Origin: Pontibacter sp. G13
GTDB taxonomy: Bacteria; Bacteroidota; Bacteroidia; J057
DNA length: 64,000 bases
Assembly (NCBI RefSeq): GCF_031851795.1
Contig: NZ_CP134696.1
Span: 992,001 to 1,056,000 of the forward strand
Direction of reading: 5' to 3'
The notes beneath the pieces are model-generated. The model ran no database searches and was not told the origin of the DNA. It saw only the letters and a list, made by a program, of their open reading frames with translations. Below are positions 27,784 through 37,502 of this stretch, piece by piece. The position numbers and the translations under genes are program-made. Positions within the stretch are counted from its first letter, which is position 1; each line of letters begins with the position of its first letter.

Positions 27784-28371
27784 ATGAAACGCATTGGCAC
27801 ACACTGGTACAAGGCCCTTTTCGCAGGTATGATCCTGCTGGCACTTGGTTGCAACGGTGATCCTTGCAGCGACACTGACTGCGGCACCTTTGGTACTTGT
27901 TCCGAAGTTTCCGACGAAGCACTCTGTATTTGTGACACCGGCTACGAACCCGACGATGAGGGACGTTGCGAAATCCGTTCCGCCTCTAGATACGAAGGCA
28001 CCTGGACCGCCACCGAAACTTGTGTCGACCAAAACAACCAGACTTCCACCCAAACCTATTCAGTGGTGATCACCTCTTCTTCGGACACCACACAACTCAC
28101 GCGTATCTTCTTGTCCAACTTGGGCAATTTTGATTGTCAACCCAATGTAGTGGGTACCATTTCAAGATCCAGCCTTACCATTGCGGAAGCTACTTACTGT
28201 GTAGAAGTTGACAATATGGGCAACCTGATTGACCCAGGCGTACAATTCTCCACATCTACTGGACGCCTTGAAGCGACCAACGATACCCTGAATCTATCTT
28301 ACGAAGCTGTTTTCGAGGAAAACGGGGTAGCACAAAGCAAAGCATGCGAGGTATTCCTTGTGAAGGAATAA
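27784..28371 (+). CDS. Lipoprotein with an EGF-like cysteine module
   Basis: The gene encodes 195 residues with a lipoprotein signal ending in LLALGC (Cys23). The next 45 residues hold six cysteines in EGF-like spacing (DPCSDTDCGTFGTC, then ALCICDTGYEPDDEGRC). The remaining part is a beta-rich lipocalin-like or immunoglobulin-like stretch (YEGTWTATETC ... ACEVFLVKE). EGF-like modules are uncommon in bacteria but do occur in Bacteroidota surface lipoproteins. No enzyme motif is seen. It is divergent from the CHAT-pseudokinase gene across 147 bases and ends in a terminator. Confidence 0.82.
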   Translation: MKRIGTHWYKALFAGMILLALGCNGDPCSDTDCGTFGTCSEVSDEALCICDTGYEPDDEGRCEIRSASRYEGTWTATETCVDQNNQTSTQTYSVVITSSSDTTQLTRIFLSNLGNFDCQPNVVGTISRSSLTIAEATYCVEVDNMGNLIDPGVQFSTSTGRLEATNDTLNLSYEAVFEENGVAQSKACEVFLVKE

Positions 28372-28396
28372 CGCTCATATATATTTCGATTTCCTT

Positions 28397-28434
28397 GGGC
28401 CGGCAACTATTTGATTGCTGGCCCTTTTCTATTT
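28397..28434 (+). terminator. Terminator after the EGF-like lipoprotein gene
   Basis: GGGCCGGCAA pairs with TTGCTGGCCC (one G-T pair), followed by TTTTCT. It lies 25 bases after the stop codon. Confidence 0.85.
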
Positions 28435-28593
28435 CGCCAGTCATCCGACGCTGAGAGACCCGTAATACTTCCGAAGGCCCTCCCAAATACCGTTCGGAAT
28501 GCCTAGAGGGATTCCATTCTTTGGGCCCCTGTGCTGCATTTGGACAAAAGATTACCCGACTCCCTTCCCTATTTATTCCTTGCATCAAATTCA

Positions 28594-28632
28594 GAAAAAA
28601 AGGAGGGCCGCATGCAGTTGCAAGCGGCCCTC
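28594..28632 (-). terminator. Terminator after the PKD/T9SS gene
   Basis: On the minus strand GAGGGCCGC pairs with GCGGCCCTC across a 12-base loop, followed by CTTTTTTT. It lies 22 bases after the stop codon. Confidence 0.9.
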
Positions 28633-28654
28633 AATATATTTCGTCAAGCTATGA

Positions 28655-30163
28655 CTAGCGTACGATCAACTTGCGAGTCAACTGACCAGCTTCAGTCTGG
28701 ATGTTCAAGAGGTAAACACCAGCTTGCTGTCCAGCGAGATCCAAAGACCAGTTAGCGGAAGTAGCTTGAGTTACAGTGGACTCAGTAACTACTTGACCCA
28801 ACAGGTTAGTAACTGTAACTTTTACATCAGCAGCGTTAGCCATTTCCAAGGAAACATTGAATACGCCAGCAGATGGGTTAGGGAATACTTCCAAAGAAGC
28901 GTTCGCCAACTCGTTCAAGCTAGAAGAGATGTCTTCGATCACGACTTCTTCAGTTACTACGATGGAGTCACCGTTACAAGTGTTCCAAGCAGTAAAGATC
29001 GCAGTGTAAGTACCAGCAGTATCATACGTGTGGTCAACAACAGACATGTTGGAAGTGTTGCCATCACCGAAGATCCACTCAACGGAGTCAGCGTCCAATA
29101 CTTGACCAGTGAAGGAAACAGTGTTTCCGTTTACAACAGAACCAGCAACTGCGTTAGGTACAGGCGCCAAGATAGTCTTAACGGAAGAATCCAAGCAAGT
29201 AGCCCAGTATCCGTTCTGCAAAGCGAACAATTTCACTTCGTAAGGGAATCCACCAGCAGCGTAGCTGTAAGTCAAATCAACCGCGTTGGCAGTGTTGCCG
29301 TCACCCAAGTCCCACAGGTAAGTGGAGTCAGCGTTGCCACCAGCAAATACATTGAGGTTGTACATGCGGTTGTTGATCAGGTCAGAAGACTTGTTTGTGA
29401 AAACGTTAGGACTCTGTACAGAAATACAGTCCATTCCTTCCAATTCGTAGTCGATAGTCAAATCGTAGCTTACGTGAGGAACCATGAAGAAATCACAGTC
29501 CATCAATACTGGGTTGGTTTGGTCACCCAAGTTGATGGTGTAACCTGGCAACCAAGATCCTTGGAACTGGATGAAAGACAACCACTCGGAACCACCATCC
29601 TGAATACCAGGGGTTGGATCGTTGATGAACATCGTGATAGAAGAGTCACCAGCAGATTCCAAAACAACCATGTAATCACCAGTAACGGAGATTGGAGTTG
29701 CGAAATTGACAATATGCTTTACTTTGGAAGCTCCGTTCTCCAAAGTGAAGTTAGCAGAACCCAGCTGAGTGGCAGGGAAGGAGTCAGTACCTACAGACCA
29801 GATGGATGCAGTCGCAGCTTGGTTGATTACAGCCAAGGTGTCATCAGAGTCAATGTAAGCAAAGATGTTTACACCAGAGATAGAGATTGGTGTAGAATCA
29901 GAACCAGCGTAGTACTGACCGTAAGACAGACCTGGCAAGAAAGTCAACACGAAGTTGCTAGTAGCCTTGATCAATGGGTAGTTGGCAGTATCAGGACCGC
30001 AAGTAATGGTACGAGTCATGTCCTCGTGGCTGCGCATCATAGAAGCCACTTCAGCATTGATTTTGGCAGAAGCTTCTGGAGAGGCAGGTCTCACGACAGG
30101 AGACTGGGCCCAAGACCCAACAACGGCCAGCATAGCCGCTGCAAATAGCGTCAACGTTTTCAT
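28655..30163 (-). CDS. Secreted PKD-domain protein with T9SS type A sorting domain; strong codon bias
   Basis: The ATG at 30163 gives 502 residues with a signal peptide (MKTLTLFAAAMLAVVGSWAQ); an upstream in-frame ATG at 30241 does not. Two PKD-type domains are seen (YLWDLGDGNTANAVDLTYSY; VEWIFGDGNTSNMSVVDHTY). The end is the type A sorting domain: ASLEVFPNPSAGVFNVSLE ... VKVTVTNLLGQVV ... GVYLLNIQTEAGQLTRKLIVR. It is exported by type IX secretion and probably attached to the surface. The gene avoids TTA, CTA and TCA codons over at least 474 codons, leaving a long spurious antisense frame. This bias is typical of highly expressed proteins. No enzyme domain is recognised. Confidence 0.9.
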   Translation of the reverse strand: MKTLTLFAAAMLAVVGSWAQSPVVRPASPEASAKINAEVASMMRSHEDMTRTITCGPDTANYPLIKATSNFVLTFLPGLSYGQYYAGSDSTPISISGVNIFAYIDSDDTLAVINQAATASIWSVGTDSFPATQLGSANFTLENGASKVKHIVNFATPISVTGDYMVVLESAGDSSITMFINDPTPGIQDGGSEWLSFIQFQGSWLPGYTINLGDQTNPVLMDCDFFMVPHVSYDLTIDYELEGMDCISVQSPNVFTNKSSDLINNRMYNLNVFAGGNADSTYLWDLGDGNTANAVDLTYSYAAGGFPYEVKLFALQNGYWATCLDSSVKTILAPVPNAVAGSVVNGNTVSFTGQVLDADSVEWIFGDGNTSNMSVVDHTYDTAGTYTAIFTAWNTCNGDSIVVTEEVVIEDISSSLNELANASLEVFPNPSAGVFNVSLEMANAADVKVTVTNLLGQVVTESTVTQATSANWSLDLAGQQAGVYLLNIQTEAGQLTRKLIVR

Positions 30164-30429
30164 AAATGAAGTTTTGATAAGGTTTTCTGTAGATAACCCA
30201 AATGCAAAATAGTCTACACAAAGGAACAGACCGAAAATCATAATTCCTAATAGTTGGAATACAATCCAAGCTCGGTTTTCCCTACGGCAGGTAAAAAGAT
30301 ATTTTATATCAATAGCTCCAATTTCAAAAAATCCGGCCGCTTACAGAATTCAAACAAATTTTCCATAAAAAGCTGCCACTGTTAGGCATGCGGGCCTATT
30401 TTTGATCGTTTGGAAACTTGATATTTCGA

Positions 30430-31437
30430 CTACTGATTGTTTGCGGCCACCCGATCAAATCCTTCCTGAATCCGATCCACAATCTCATGAGCCACACGGA
30501 GTGCCTGATAACCGGCATTCAATCCTACCCGGATCGGAGCATCCGTCAGGATGGATTTACCGAATTCCTCCAGCTCCATTTTGATGGAATTTACCTCCTT
30601 CACTTCAGGTTGCTCGAAAACCAACCATTGGGTTTTCTTGCCATTGTTGAATTCGAATTTCATCGGGGCTGCCTCCTCGGGAGCATCGCTGAGGCGGAAC
30701 ACTTCCGCTTGCTTTTGCAGGAAATCAACCGCTAGATAGGTATTTCGCTGAAAGAATCGCAATCTCCGCATATTCTTGATGGATATCCGGCTCGCTGTCA
30801 GATTGGCTACACATCCATTCTCAAACTCAATGCGAGCATTGGCGATATCTGGAGAGTCGCTCACCACGGCTACCCCACTGGCAGAAATCTCTCGAACTGG
30901 TGAATCCACCATACTCAGCACAACATCCAAATCGTGAATCATCAAATCCAACACTACTGACACATCCGTGCCACGAGGATTATACATCGCAAGACGATGC
31001 CCCTCAATAAACATCGGGGTCAATTCACGATCCTGAACAGCCAAAAATGCAGGATTGAATCGCTCTACGTGTCCGACCTGGAACTTTAGATCGCTATACT
31101 GATGATGAAGTTTAATCAACCCCTCTGCCTCTTCGAGCGTCTGCGTTACAGGCTTTTCGACAAAAAGATGCTTTCCCCTTTGCAGGGAACGTTTGGCGCA
31201 TTCAAAATGCTGCGTGGTGGGCGCAACAATGTCTACAGCATCCACTTCATCCAATAATGCCTCGAAATCGGAAAAAGCCTTGATGTCGAACTGATCAGAT
31301 ACCGTTTTGGCGACTTCCGGATTGGGATCAAAAAACCCTACCAACTGAAAATCAGATACCTCCTTGAGAAGTTTTAGGTGAATTTTGCCGAGATGCCCAA
31401 CGCCCAGCAAGCCGATTCGAATGGGGGAAGACGCCAT
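30430..31437 (-). CDS. Gfo/Idh/MocA-family NAD(P)-dependent oxidoreductase
   Basis: The gene encodes 335 residues. The Rossmann N-terminus has IGLLGVGHLGKIHLK, and VEKPVTQTLEEA is the family's EKP motif, whose Lys is catalytic. The C-terminal domain includes GTDVSVVLDLMIHDLDVVLS, with the usual acid and His residues near the active site. Members oxidise or reduce sugars and related polyols. The substrate cannot be assigned. The gene stands alone upstream of a dispersed repeat (31597-31759). Confidence 0.9.
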   Translation of the reverse strand: MASSPIRIGLLGVGHLGKIHLKLLKEVSDFQLVGFFDPNPEVAKTVSDQFDIKAFSDFEALLDEVDAVDIVAPTTQHFECAKRSLQRGKHLFVEKPVTQTLEEAEGLIKLHHQYSDLKFQVGHVERFNPAFLAVQDRELTPMFIEGHRLAMYNPRGTDVSVVLDLMIHDLDVVLSMVDSPVREISASGVAVVSDSPDIANARIEFENGCVANLTASRISIKNMRRLRFFQRNTYLAVDFLQKQAEVFRLSDAPEEAAPMKFEFNNGKKTQWLVFEQPEVKEVNSIKMELEEFGKSILTDAPIRVGLNAGYQALRVAHEIVDRIQEGFDRVAANNQ

Positions 31438-31596
31438 GAATACGTTCAGGAATGAAATGCAAAGAAAAATCCAAACAAACCCCAGCTCGACAGATTCGAG
31501 CCATCAGGTTCATTTTCATTTCGCAAACATACAGGATTCTCAATCAATTCCCCAACGAAACCCTGCCTAGGTTTAGGAAGTCACCGATTTTACAGG

Positions 31597-31759
31597 GGTG
31601 CGGCTGGCTCGTGCTGGCGTGAAGGATGAGAATGGTGCGACCCCAAGGGAGCAGTCCGGAGCTCGCGGAGGACGGAGCAAAGCGAACCCATGACCAGCCT
31701 GACCCGGCGACCTATTTGCTGAGAGAGAAACGTGAACCCTAAACGCCGGGGCACGCCCT
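31597..31759 (+). repeat. Dispersed repeat, copy A
   Basis: This is one of three copies in the window (others 47636-47883 and, inverted, 51868-52009). It shares GGCGTGAAGGATG near the start, GTCCGGAGCTCGCGGAGGAC in the middle, CAGCCTGACCCGGCGAC further on, and ACGCCGGGGCACGCCC at the end. GGCGTG at the left and CACGCC at the right are complementary, so the ends can pair. It carries no convincing gene, and it sits between a gene end and a terminator. Confidence 0.7.
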
Positions 31760-31772
31760 CAACAGCCCGAAC

Positions 31773-31809
31773 AAAAAAATGGCTCACCTTGAAACTAAGA
31801 TGAGCCATA
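31773..31809 (-). terminator. Terminator after the sigma-factor gene
   Basis: On the minus strand ATGGCTCA pairs with TGAGCCAT, with a partly paired interior, and is followed by seven T. It lies 20 bases after the stop codon. Confidence 0.9.
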
Positions 31810-31828
31810 GATTTATCGGTGATCTCAA

Positions 31829-32437
31829 TTACATCTGAGATTTTACGTTCTTGAGTTCTTGGTTCAGCAACTCCCGGGCACGGAAAAGTTGGGCCTTCAC
31901 GGTTCCAAGCGGGATCTGAAGCTCTCGGGCAACCTCCTCATAGGAATACTCCTTGAAGTATCTCAATTCCACGAGAATACGGTATTTCTCGGGCAATCGG
32001 TCAATGGCCATTTCCAGATATCTGGCGCGTTGTTTTTTGAGCAGCGTGTCATTGGGATCCAAATTATGGTCCTTGACATCGAAGCGCATCGTACTACCAT
32101 CATCCCCTTCGAGTGGCTGGTCTATAGAAACCGTCTGCACTCGCTTCTTCCTGATAAAATCAATACAGTTGTTGGTGGCAATCCGAAACAACCAAGTTGA
32201 AAAGGCATATTTGGAATCGAACTTCTCGATGGATTTGAAGGCTTTGGCAAAAGCCTCTTGTGTCAGATCCTCGGCATCGTCCGAATTCCGCACCATCTTG
32301 AGAAGCATGTAGTAGACTGACTTGTGGTATTTTTTCAGCAAGGTCTCGAATGCGTGGTTCTCGCCCCGCTGCGCGGCAGCCACGAGCTTTCTGTCCTCTT
32401 GGGTATTCTTCGAGACTCTTGGTTTTATTTCGTCCAT
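31829..32437 (-). CDS. RNA polymerase sigma-70 family factor (ECF-like)
   Basis: The ATG at 32437 gives 202 residues (MDEIKPRVSKNTQEDRKLVA); the longer frame runs into the upstream gene. Region 2 is YMLLKMVRNSDDAEDLTQEAFAKAFKSI ... FSTWLFRIATNNCIDFIRKKR (core binding and -10 recognition). Region 4 is LPEKYRILVELRYFKEYSYEEVARELQIPLGTVKAQLFRARELL (-35 recognition). There is no region 1 or 3, so it is of ECF type. No anti-sigma gene is adjacent, so its trigger is unknown. It overlaps the end of the glycosyltransferase gene by 13 bases and is probably co-transcribed with it. Confidence 0.93.
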   Translation of the reverse strand: MDEIKPRVSKNTQEDRKLVAAAQRGENHAFETLLKKYHKSVYYMLLKMVRNSDDAEDLTQEAFAKAFKSIEKFDSKYAFSTWLFRIATNNCIDFIRKKRVQTVSIDQPLEGDDGSTMRFDVKDHNLDPNDTLLKKQRARYLEMAIDRLPEKYRILVELRYFKEYSYEEVARELQIPLGTVKAQLFRARELLNQELKNVKSQM

Positions 32438-33513
32438 GCAGGCTGATTGATTAAACCAAAAGGTACGATCGATAAGTTGTAGAGAAAAAACAACAAATCC
32501 AAAATCGGAAATGCAGCCCCCAAGGTAGGAGATCCCAGCTTGGAACCCGTTTTTCTCACCATCCACCAGCTCAACAAGAGCCGGATTATGTACAACGAAA
32601 ATCCCGCCAAACTCGTTTCAATCTGCCAACATGTCAGGATGGTTGCCACATACATCCCTATATGGCTTCCATGAAATGCGCCCAAGAGTGTTTTGGAAGA
32701 CAGGCTGTACTGATGCGAGGCGCTCACGTGGCGATTCTTTTGCCGAACCCATCCAGCAAAGCTTTCCTTGGGGATGGACCAACTTCTGGAGCCGGGTGCA
32801 ATCATCGTCCCTACCCTACCGGCTTGTGCAGCTTGATTGACCAGCAGATCATCATCACCGGACAGATGCTCCCGAATGGCCTCCATGCCTCCCACTCGCT
32901 CGTAGGCCTTCCTTCGATAGGCAAGGTTCCTGCCTACTCCCATGTATGCCATGCCCAATGCAGCAGCTCCGATGTACTGAAATGCCACATAGTAAGTCTC
33001 AAATTGGATGAATCGATTCAACCAGCCTGATCTGCGCTCATACCATCCCAAGCCCAAAATGACCTCATTCCCGTCTTGGGACTGGCGATTGACATGCGCC
33101 AATACCTGAGGTTCCAATACACAGTCTGCATCCGTAAAGGCGAGCAGATCATACCTAGCAGCCTCGATCCCCATCTGGAGGGCATACTTCTTAGGGGACC
33201 AATCTTCGGGCACATTGTGGACTTCGATGATCCGGAGTTGAGGGAAAGTCAATTGGAATTCCTCTGCGATCTCAAGCGAATGATCCTCACATCGGTCCAG
33301 CACCAAGATCACCTCAAAATCACCATACTCCTGATTTCTGACCGATTCCAGGCAGCGCCATAGGTTGGCAGCTTCATTTTTGGCGGCGATCACAACGGAA
33401 ATAGGCGCTTTCTGCTTCGTTGTTGGAACAGACTTAAGCCTGAGAATCCCAATCGTCAAAAGGGCCTGAAAACACAAATAAGCCAAGCTAAATGCCAGTG
33501 CAATCCATATCAT
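32425..33513 (-). CDS. Membrane glycosyltransferase, family 2
   Basis: The ATG at 33513 gives 362 residues; the frame could extend three codons to a TTG. One N-terminal membrane segment (IWIALAFSLAYLCFQALL) precedes a GT-A domain: ISVVIAAKNEAANL, the metal-binding DxD in LLAFTDADCVL, GVGRNLAYRRKAYERVGG and SGDDDLLVNQAA. Hydrophobic segments near the C-terminus anchor it again. This resembles membrane GT2 enzymes that build polysaccharides or glycolipids; the sugar and acceptor are unknown. It lies 64 bases after cysS, separated from it by a terminator. Confidence 0.9.
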   Translation of the reverse strand: MIWIALAFSLAYLCFQALLTIGILRLKSVPTTKQKAPISVVIAAKNEAANLWRCLESVRNQEYGDFEVILVLDRCEDHSLEIAEEFQLTFPQLRIIEVHNVPEDWSPKKYALQMGIEAARYDLLAFTDADCVLEPQVLAHVNRQSQDGNEVILGLGWYERRSGWLNRFIQFETYYVAFQYIGAAALGMAYMGVGRNLAYRRKAYERVGGMEAIREHLSGDDDLLVNQAAQAGRVGTMIAPGSRSWSIPKESFAGWVRQKNRHVSASHQYSLSSKTLLGAFHGSHIGMYVATILTCWQIETSLAGFSLYIIRLLLSWWMVRKTGSKLGSPTLGAAFPILDLLFFLYNLSIVPFGLINQPAWTK

Positions 33514-33520
33514 GGGCAAC

Positions 33521-33558
33521 AAAAAAAGGGGCGTTCATCCACGTGGAATGTACGCCCC
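33521..33558 (-). terminator. Terminator after cysS
   Basis: On the minus strand GGGGCGT pairs with ACGCCCC, enclosing a further palindrome TCCACGTGGA, followed by seven T. It lies 20 bases after the cysS stop and ends just before the glycosyltransferase start. Confidence 0.85.
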
Positions 33559-33577
33559 GAATTTATTCAAGTCCAAA

Positions 33578-35104
33578 TCACTTTTCGTAGTACCAATCGG
33601 TTCCTTGCTTGTTGTCCTCAAGCTTGATCCCGATGGATCCAAGGCTATCTCGGATCTGGTCAGATACCTCCCAGTTCTTCTCTGCTCGGGCAGTGGTCCG
33701 AATCTCCGTGACCAATTTCATCAGTCCATCAATCACTTCCTGGCTCTCATTGCCACTTTCCTCCACTTCTGATTTCATACCGAGAATGTCTGTAAAGACT
33801 TTCAAGAAATCTTCCCGGAATTGGTTGAAAGTATCTGGATTAACAGCAAATCCGCCTCCTTTGACCTTATAGAGCTGATTGACCACCGGAAGAGCGTCGA
33901 ACATCCGAGCGATCACACGGGCGGTATTGAAATCGTCATTTAGCGCGGACTGGACATCTTTCATGAAAGAAGCCAAGTTTTGCTCGAATTCTTCATTCAC
34001 TACGATTGCCTGGTCATCCGGATTGATTCCCCCCAGACGCTTGATGGCTTCATGGATACGCTTCAATGCCTTTTCCGATCCTTGCAAAGCTTGATTGGAA
34101 AAGTCCAATGTGCTGCGGTAATGCGCTTGCAGGATAAAGAACCTGATCGTCATCGGATGATAAGCCTGATCCAGCAACGCATGATCTCCCGAGAAGAATT
34201 CGCGCAGAGAAATGGCGTTGCCAAGCGACTTGCCCATTTTCTGGCCTTCGTAGGTGATCATGTTGTTGTGGAGCCAATATTTGGCTTCATCCTGCTGATC
34301 GGCAGGAGCATGGCAGTTGCATGCGTTTGACTGAGCGATTTCAGCTTCATGGTGTGGGAATAGCAGGTCCATTCCACCACCGTGAATATCATACTTAGCA
34401 CCCAAGTACTTAGTACTCATAACTGTACACTCGATATGCCAGCCCGGAAAGCCTTCTGACCAAGGCGAGTTCCAACGCATAATATGATTGGGACTCGCTT
34501 TTTTCCAGAGGGCGAAATCTGCCGAGGAACGCTTTTCGGATTGGCCTTCCAGATTGGTACGAGACTCCTCTAGCATATTGTCGAGATCCCGGCCGGAAAG
34601 CTTTCCATAGCCGAAATCCTCATTATACTTAGTCACATCGAAGTACACAGACCCCTCAGACACATACCCATATCCATTGTCGATAATCTGCTGAATAGCT
34701 TCGATTTGCTCCAAAATATGCCCTGTAGCACGTGGCTCGATACTTGGGCGCAGGAGATTCATCGAGGTCATATCGGCAGTGTAGGAGTTGAAATAGAGCT
34801 GAGCTACTTCCATGGGTTCCAACTGCTGAAGACGTGCCTGCTTCTCCACCTTACTTTCTCCTTCATCGGCATCATTGACAAGGTGTCCTACATCGGTGAT
34901 GTTGCGGACATACCGGACTTTGTAGCCGAGGAAGGTCAGGTATCGATATACTATATCAAAGGTGATCGCCGAGCGGGCATGGCCCAAATGCGCATGTCCA
35001 TAGACAGTAGGGCCACAGACATACATTCCGACGAAAGGCGGGTTGATGGGTTCGAACTGCTCCTTCTTTCGGGAGAGGGAATTATATACGCTTAATGAAT
35101 CCAT
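33578..35104 (-). CDS. cysS: Cysteinyl-tRNA synthetase
   Basis: The gene encodes 508 residues, the normal length. It has the class I HIGH motif ([18 protein letters not shown]), the zinc-binding residues ([10 protein letters not shown] and [11 protein letters not shown]) and the KMSKS loop as KMGKSLGN. The C-terminal helical and DALR regions are present. It attaches cysteine to tRNA-Cys in the cytoplasm. It starts with ATG and is followed by a strong terminator. Confidence 0.98.
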   Translation of the reverse strand: MDSLSVYNSLSRKKEQFEPINPPFVGMYVCGPTVYGHAHLGHARSAITFDIVYRYLTFLGYKVRYVRNITDVGHLVNDADEGESKVEKQARLQQLEPMEVAQLYFNSYTADMTSMNLLRPSIEPRATGHILEQIEAIQQIIDNGYGYVSEGSVYFDVTKYNEDFGYGKLSGRDLDNMLEESRTNLEGQSEKRSSADFALWKKASPNHIMRWNSPWSEGFPGWHIECTVMSTKYLGAKYDIHGGGMDLLFPHHEAEIAQSNACNCHAPADQQDEAKYWLHNNMITYEGQKMGKSLGNAISLREFFSGDHALLDQAYHPMTIRFFILQAHYRSTLDFSNQALQGSEKALKRIHEAIKRLGGINPDDQAIVVNEEFEQNLASFMKDVQSALNDDFNTARVIARMFDALPVVNQLYKVKGGGFAVNPDTFNQFREDFLKVFTDILGMKSEVEESGNESQEVIDGLMKLVTEIRTTARAEKNWEVSDQIRDSLGSIGIKLEDNKQGTDWYYEK

Positions 35105-35321
35105 ATTGACAAGCTATGCGGGGCAAAGATAAGAGTTTTCACATCATCACAAGGACACTCGAACGGTTCGGTATCCAACATATCCCACAGGCATGTAGTA
35201 ATTTACATGCGAGAGGAAGGAACAACACAATTAAAGATGGGAAAAGGGATCTAAGCCCGACAACATCGATGCTCGGAGAAGGCGTGCCAATGGTAGTACA
35301 TGGGGGAATGTGAGGCGCTCA

Positions 35322-36377
35322 TCATGGCGACAAGATATAGGTTACCAGCACAGGATAATGATCTGAAACATCGTCTGGAATCACTTCATGCTGGATGGCC
35401 AGGAGCTCTTCTGAATAGAACTGATAATCAATCCTGAGTCCCAAGCCCTTCCACAGCGGAAATGTCCAGCCAAGTCCGTTCCCGGCTGTATCAAAACTGT
35501 CGGCAAAGTTATCTGACAAACGGCGAACGGTCAAGGAATGAGGCACAGAATTCATATCACCAGTCAAAATCATGGGGTATGGATACTGGTCAGTCTTGCT
35601 CAAGGTTTCATCGACCTTGGCCTGTTGAAGGTAGATCACCGCTTTGGCCTGATGGTACATGGCCGCAACCTTGGGACGAAAGGATTCATGCTCCGCCAAG
35701 GTTTGTGCAACTCGATAGGAACTCATGTGTAGATTCCCGATCCCGACTTTGCCAAAAGGAGCCTGAATAGTCGCCATGACGCCAGAATTGATTTCACGAG
35801 GCGGCATATACAGGGTGTCCATTCTAAGAATGGGCATCTTGGAATAGATGACTGCTCCATGAATATGCGCCCGCAAATGCTCAAAACGCATGTAGGGGAA
35901 GCCCAATGTACGACCCAAATGCTCCAACGCATGTTCACCATTGGGCATCTCAATATTCCGGAACTCCTGCAAACAGACTACATCTGGCTGCGTCTCATGG
36001 ATCAAATCCGCTACCTTGGAGATATTATCAGCCTCGTAGTCAAAGGTCCCCACATTGAAGCTCAACACTTTGAGGGGCTGATCAGAAATAGCATCTACGG
36101 GCTTGGCAACTTCAACATCCTGCATAAACACCCATAGGCATCCCAGCACACTCAGAGAGGAATACAGGGTCCATTTCCAGGACATTCGCCAGCAAAAAGG
36201 AAGAAATAATAGGTGCAACGGCCACATCCATCCCACGACTGGTGTCATGAGCTGGAAGATAGGGCTCACCGAAGCGGGTACCCAAGGAGCTATGATACCC
36301 ATCACCGTAGCTACGAGGATGGGTATATAGCAAAGCTGGACCAAAAACGCCCAAAAGCCGTTAATCCTTTTTTTCAT
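35322..36377 (-). CDS. Membrane-anchored endonuclease/exonuclease/phosphatase-family protein
   Basis: The gene encodes 351 residues. Three hydrophobic segments occupy residues about 8-100, and then comes an EEP domain: VLSFNVGTFDY, VVCLQEFRN (metal-binding Glu), ILTGDMNSVPHS and VSDHYPVLVTYI (the catalytic His near the end). The fold cuts phosphodiesters in nucleic acids, inositol phosphates or phospholipids. The domain would be extracytoplasmic or cytoplasmic depending on topology, which I cannot determine. Its start overlaps the upstream rhomboid-like gene by 17 bases, so it belongs to the mutL-rhomboid operon. Confidence 0.9.
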   Translation of the reverse strand: MKKRINGFWAFLVQLCYIPILVATVMGIIAPWVPASVSPIFQLMTPVVGWMWPLHLLFLPFCWRMSWKWTLYSSLSVLGCLWVFMQDVEVAKPVDAISDQPLKVLSFNVGTFDYEADNISKVADLIHETQPDVVCLQEFRNIEMPNGEHALEHLGRTLGFPYMRFEHLRAHIHGAVIYSKMPILRMDTLYMPPREINSGVMATIQAPFGKVGIGNLHMSSYRVAQTLAEHESFRPKVAAMYHQAKAVIYLQQAKVDETLSKTDQYPYPMILTGDMNSVPHSLTVRRLSDNFADSFDTAGNGLGWTFPLWKGLGLRIDYQFYSEELLAIQHEVIPDDVSDHYPVLVTYILSP

Positions 36378-37404
36378 CTTTGTTTCGGTCAGAAGCCTTG
36401 AAGAGGAGTTCCTTTTCCTCTCGGCTCAAACTCTCGTAGCCTTTGGCCGATATCTTGTCCAAAATACCGTCGATAATATCTTGGGAGACTTCTCCTTTCT
36501 TGGGGTCTGCCTTCTTTTTGGATTTGGCGGGTCGGGGAGCGGAATTTCCGTATTTCACCTTCATCTTGGGCTTAGAGCCTTCAGCGTAAAATTGCCAAAG
36601 CTGCTCTGTGATGTCGATTTTGTTCTTCATCAGATAGATGTGCAAATACCCCAGCGCCGCCGCCAACATCACCGCAATTCCCATCGGGGTGAAGAACCCA
36701 GCATTGTACCACATCAGCACGATCAGCGCAAGCCCAACCCAAAGGATCTTCACCCGACCAAATATGATCATCTGAATCGGATAGTCAGGTACCAACGTGA
36801 TGCAGGAAGCCAGCAACAACACCACCAAGACCATCATCCCAGACACGCGATAGTGATAGGAATGAAAGAACTTGGCTCCTTCCTCGCGATATACCCTAGA
36901 GGCATATTCTTCTCCTTCGGTTGCTTCTGAAGCTGCCGATTCACCCTCCACAGATTCAGTAACTGTTTCTACTGGAGATGAATTCGAGTTATTGGGAACG
37001 ATGGCGGTAGCCGAAAGTACCGTAATCAATCCAATGAGGGGCACAGCCAGAATGATCAATCGCCGGGTCCGGATATTCCCCAGCAATTGCTGATGAATTC
37101 TGCCAAATGACCACAGGATCAATCCACTAAACAGCACATTGAAAAACTGAAGCCCGAAATTCATCACCACGAATGGGTAGGTGATCAAGCTCCAAGGCTG
37201 AAAGACCAAATCCTTGATATGGACCGGAAGAGCCAATTTCTGGATGATCAGGTCGTATACACTGCCTCCAGAATCCATCGACATGCTGCCGAAAATCAAG
37301 TACAGGATTCCTTGCAAGAGCAGGCCTCCTCCCATCAGGAGCAGCAACCAGCCCGTGGTCTCATACTTTCGGAGGAAATCCTCTATCTGCTGCTTTACTT
37401 CCAT
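36361..37404 (-). CDS. Rhomboid-like membrane protein lacking the catalytic serine
   Basis: The gene encodes 347 residues with about six hydrophobic segments and a soluble C-terminus. A long acidic insertion (TESVEGESAASEATEGEEYA) interrupts the membrane part. GxSG and the catalytic His of rhomboid proteases are not found. The C-terminal SQDIIDGILDKISAKGYESL and SREEKELLFKAS match a short domain (DUF6576 type) found at the ends of Bacteroidota rhomboids. Position and length fit the second, inactive member of the rhomboid pair often seen next to mutL. It may bind or help sort substrates. It overlaps the EEP gene. Confidence 0.75.
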   Translation of the reverse strand: MEVKQQIEDFLRKYETTGWLLLLMGGGLLLQGILYLIFGSMSMDSGGSVYDLIIQKLALPVHIKDLVFQPWSLITYPFVVMNFGLQFFNVLFSGLILWSFGRIHQQLLGNIRTRRLIILAVPLIGLITVLSATAIVPNNSNSSPVETVTESVEGESAASEATEGEEYASRVYREEGAKFFHSYHYRVSGMMVLVVLLLASCITLVPDYPIQMIIFGRVKILWVGLALIVLMWYNAGFFTPMGIAVMLAAALGYLHIYLMKNKIDITEQLWQFYAEGSKPKMKVKYGNSAPRPAKSKKKADPKKGEVSQDIIDGILDKISAKGYESLSREEKELLFKASDRNKDEKKD

Positions 37405-37502
37405 GCGTTTTGCGAGATATCGTCAATATAACAAGGAATATTTTTCCTGCTTCAAGGTAACTACCGAACTGTCCAATTGGTTCCTCGTTCCGTCCAATCC
37501 CC

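Noticed and set aside
28724-30148. 474-codon open frame on the plus strand opposite the PKD/T9SS gene
   Set aside because: It mirrors the codons of the real gene exactly and exists because that gene avoids TTA, CTA and TCA; the product has no signal or family features.
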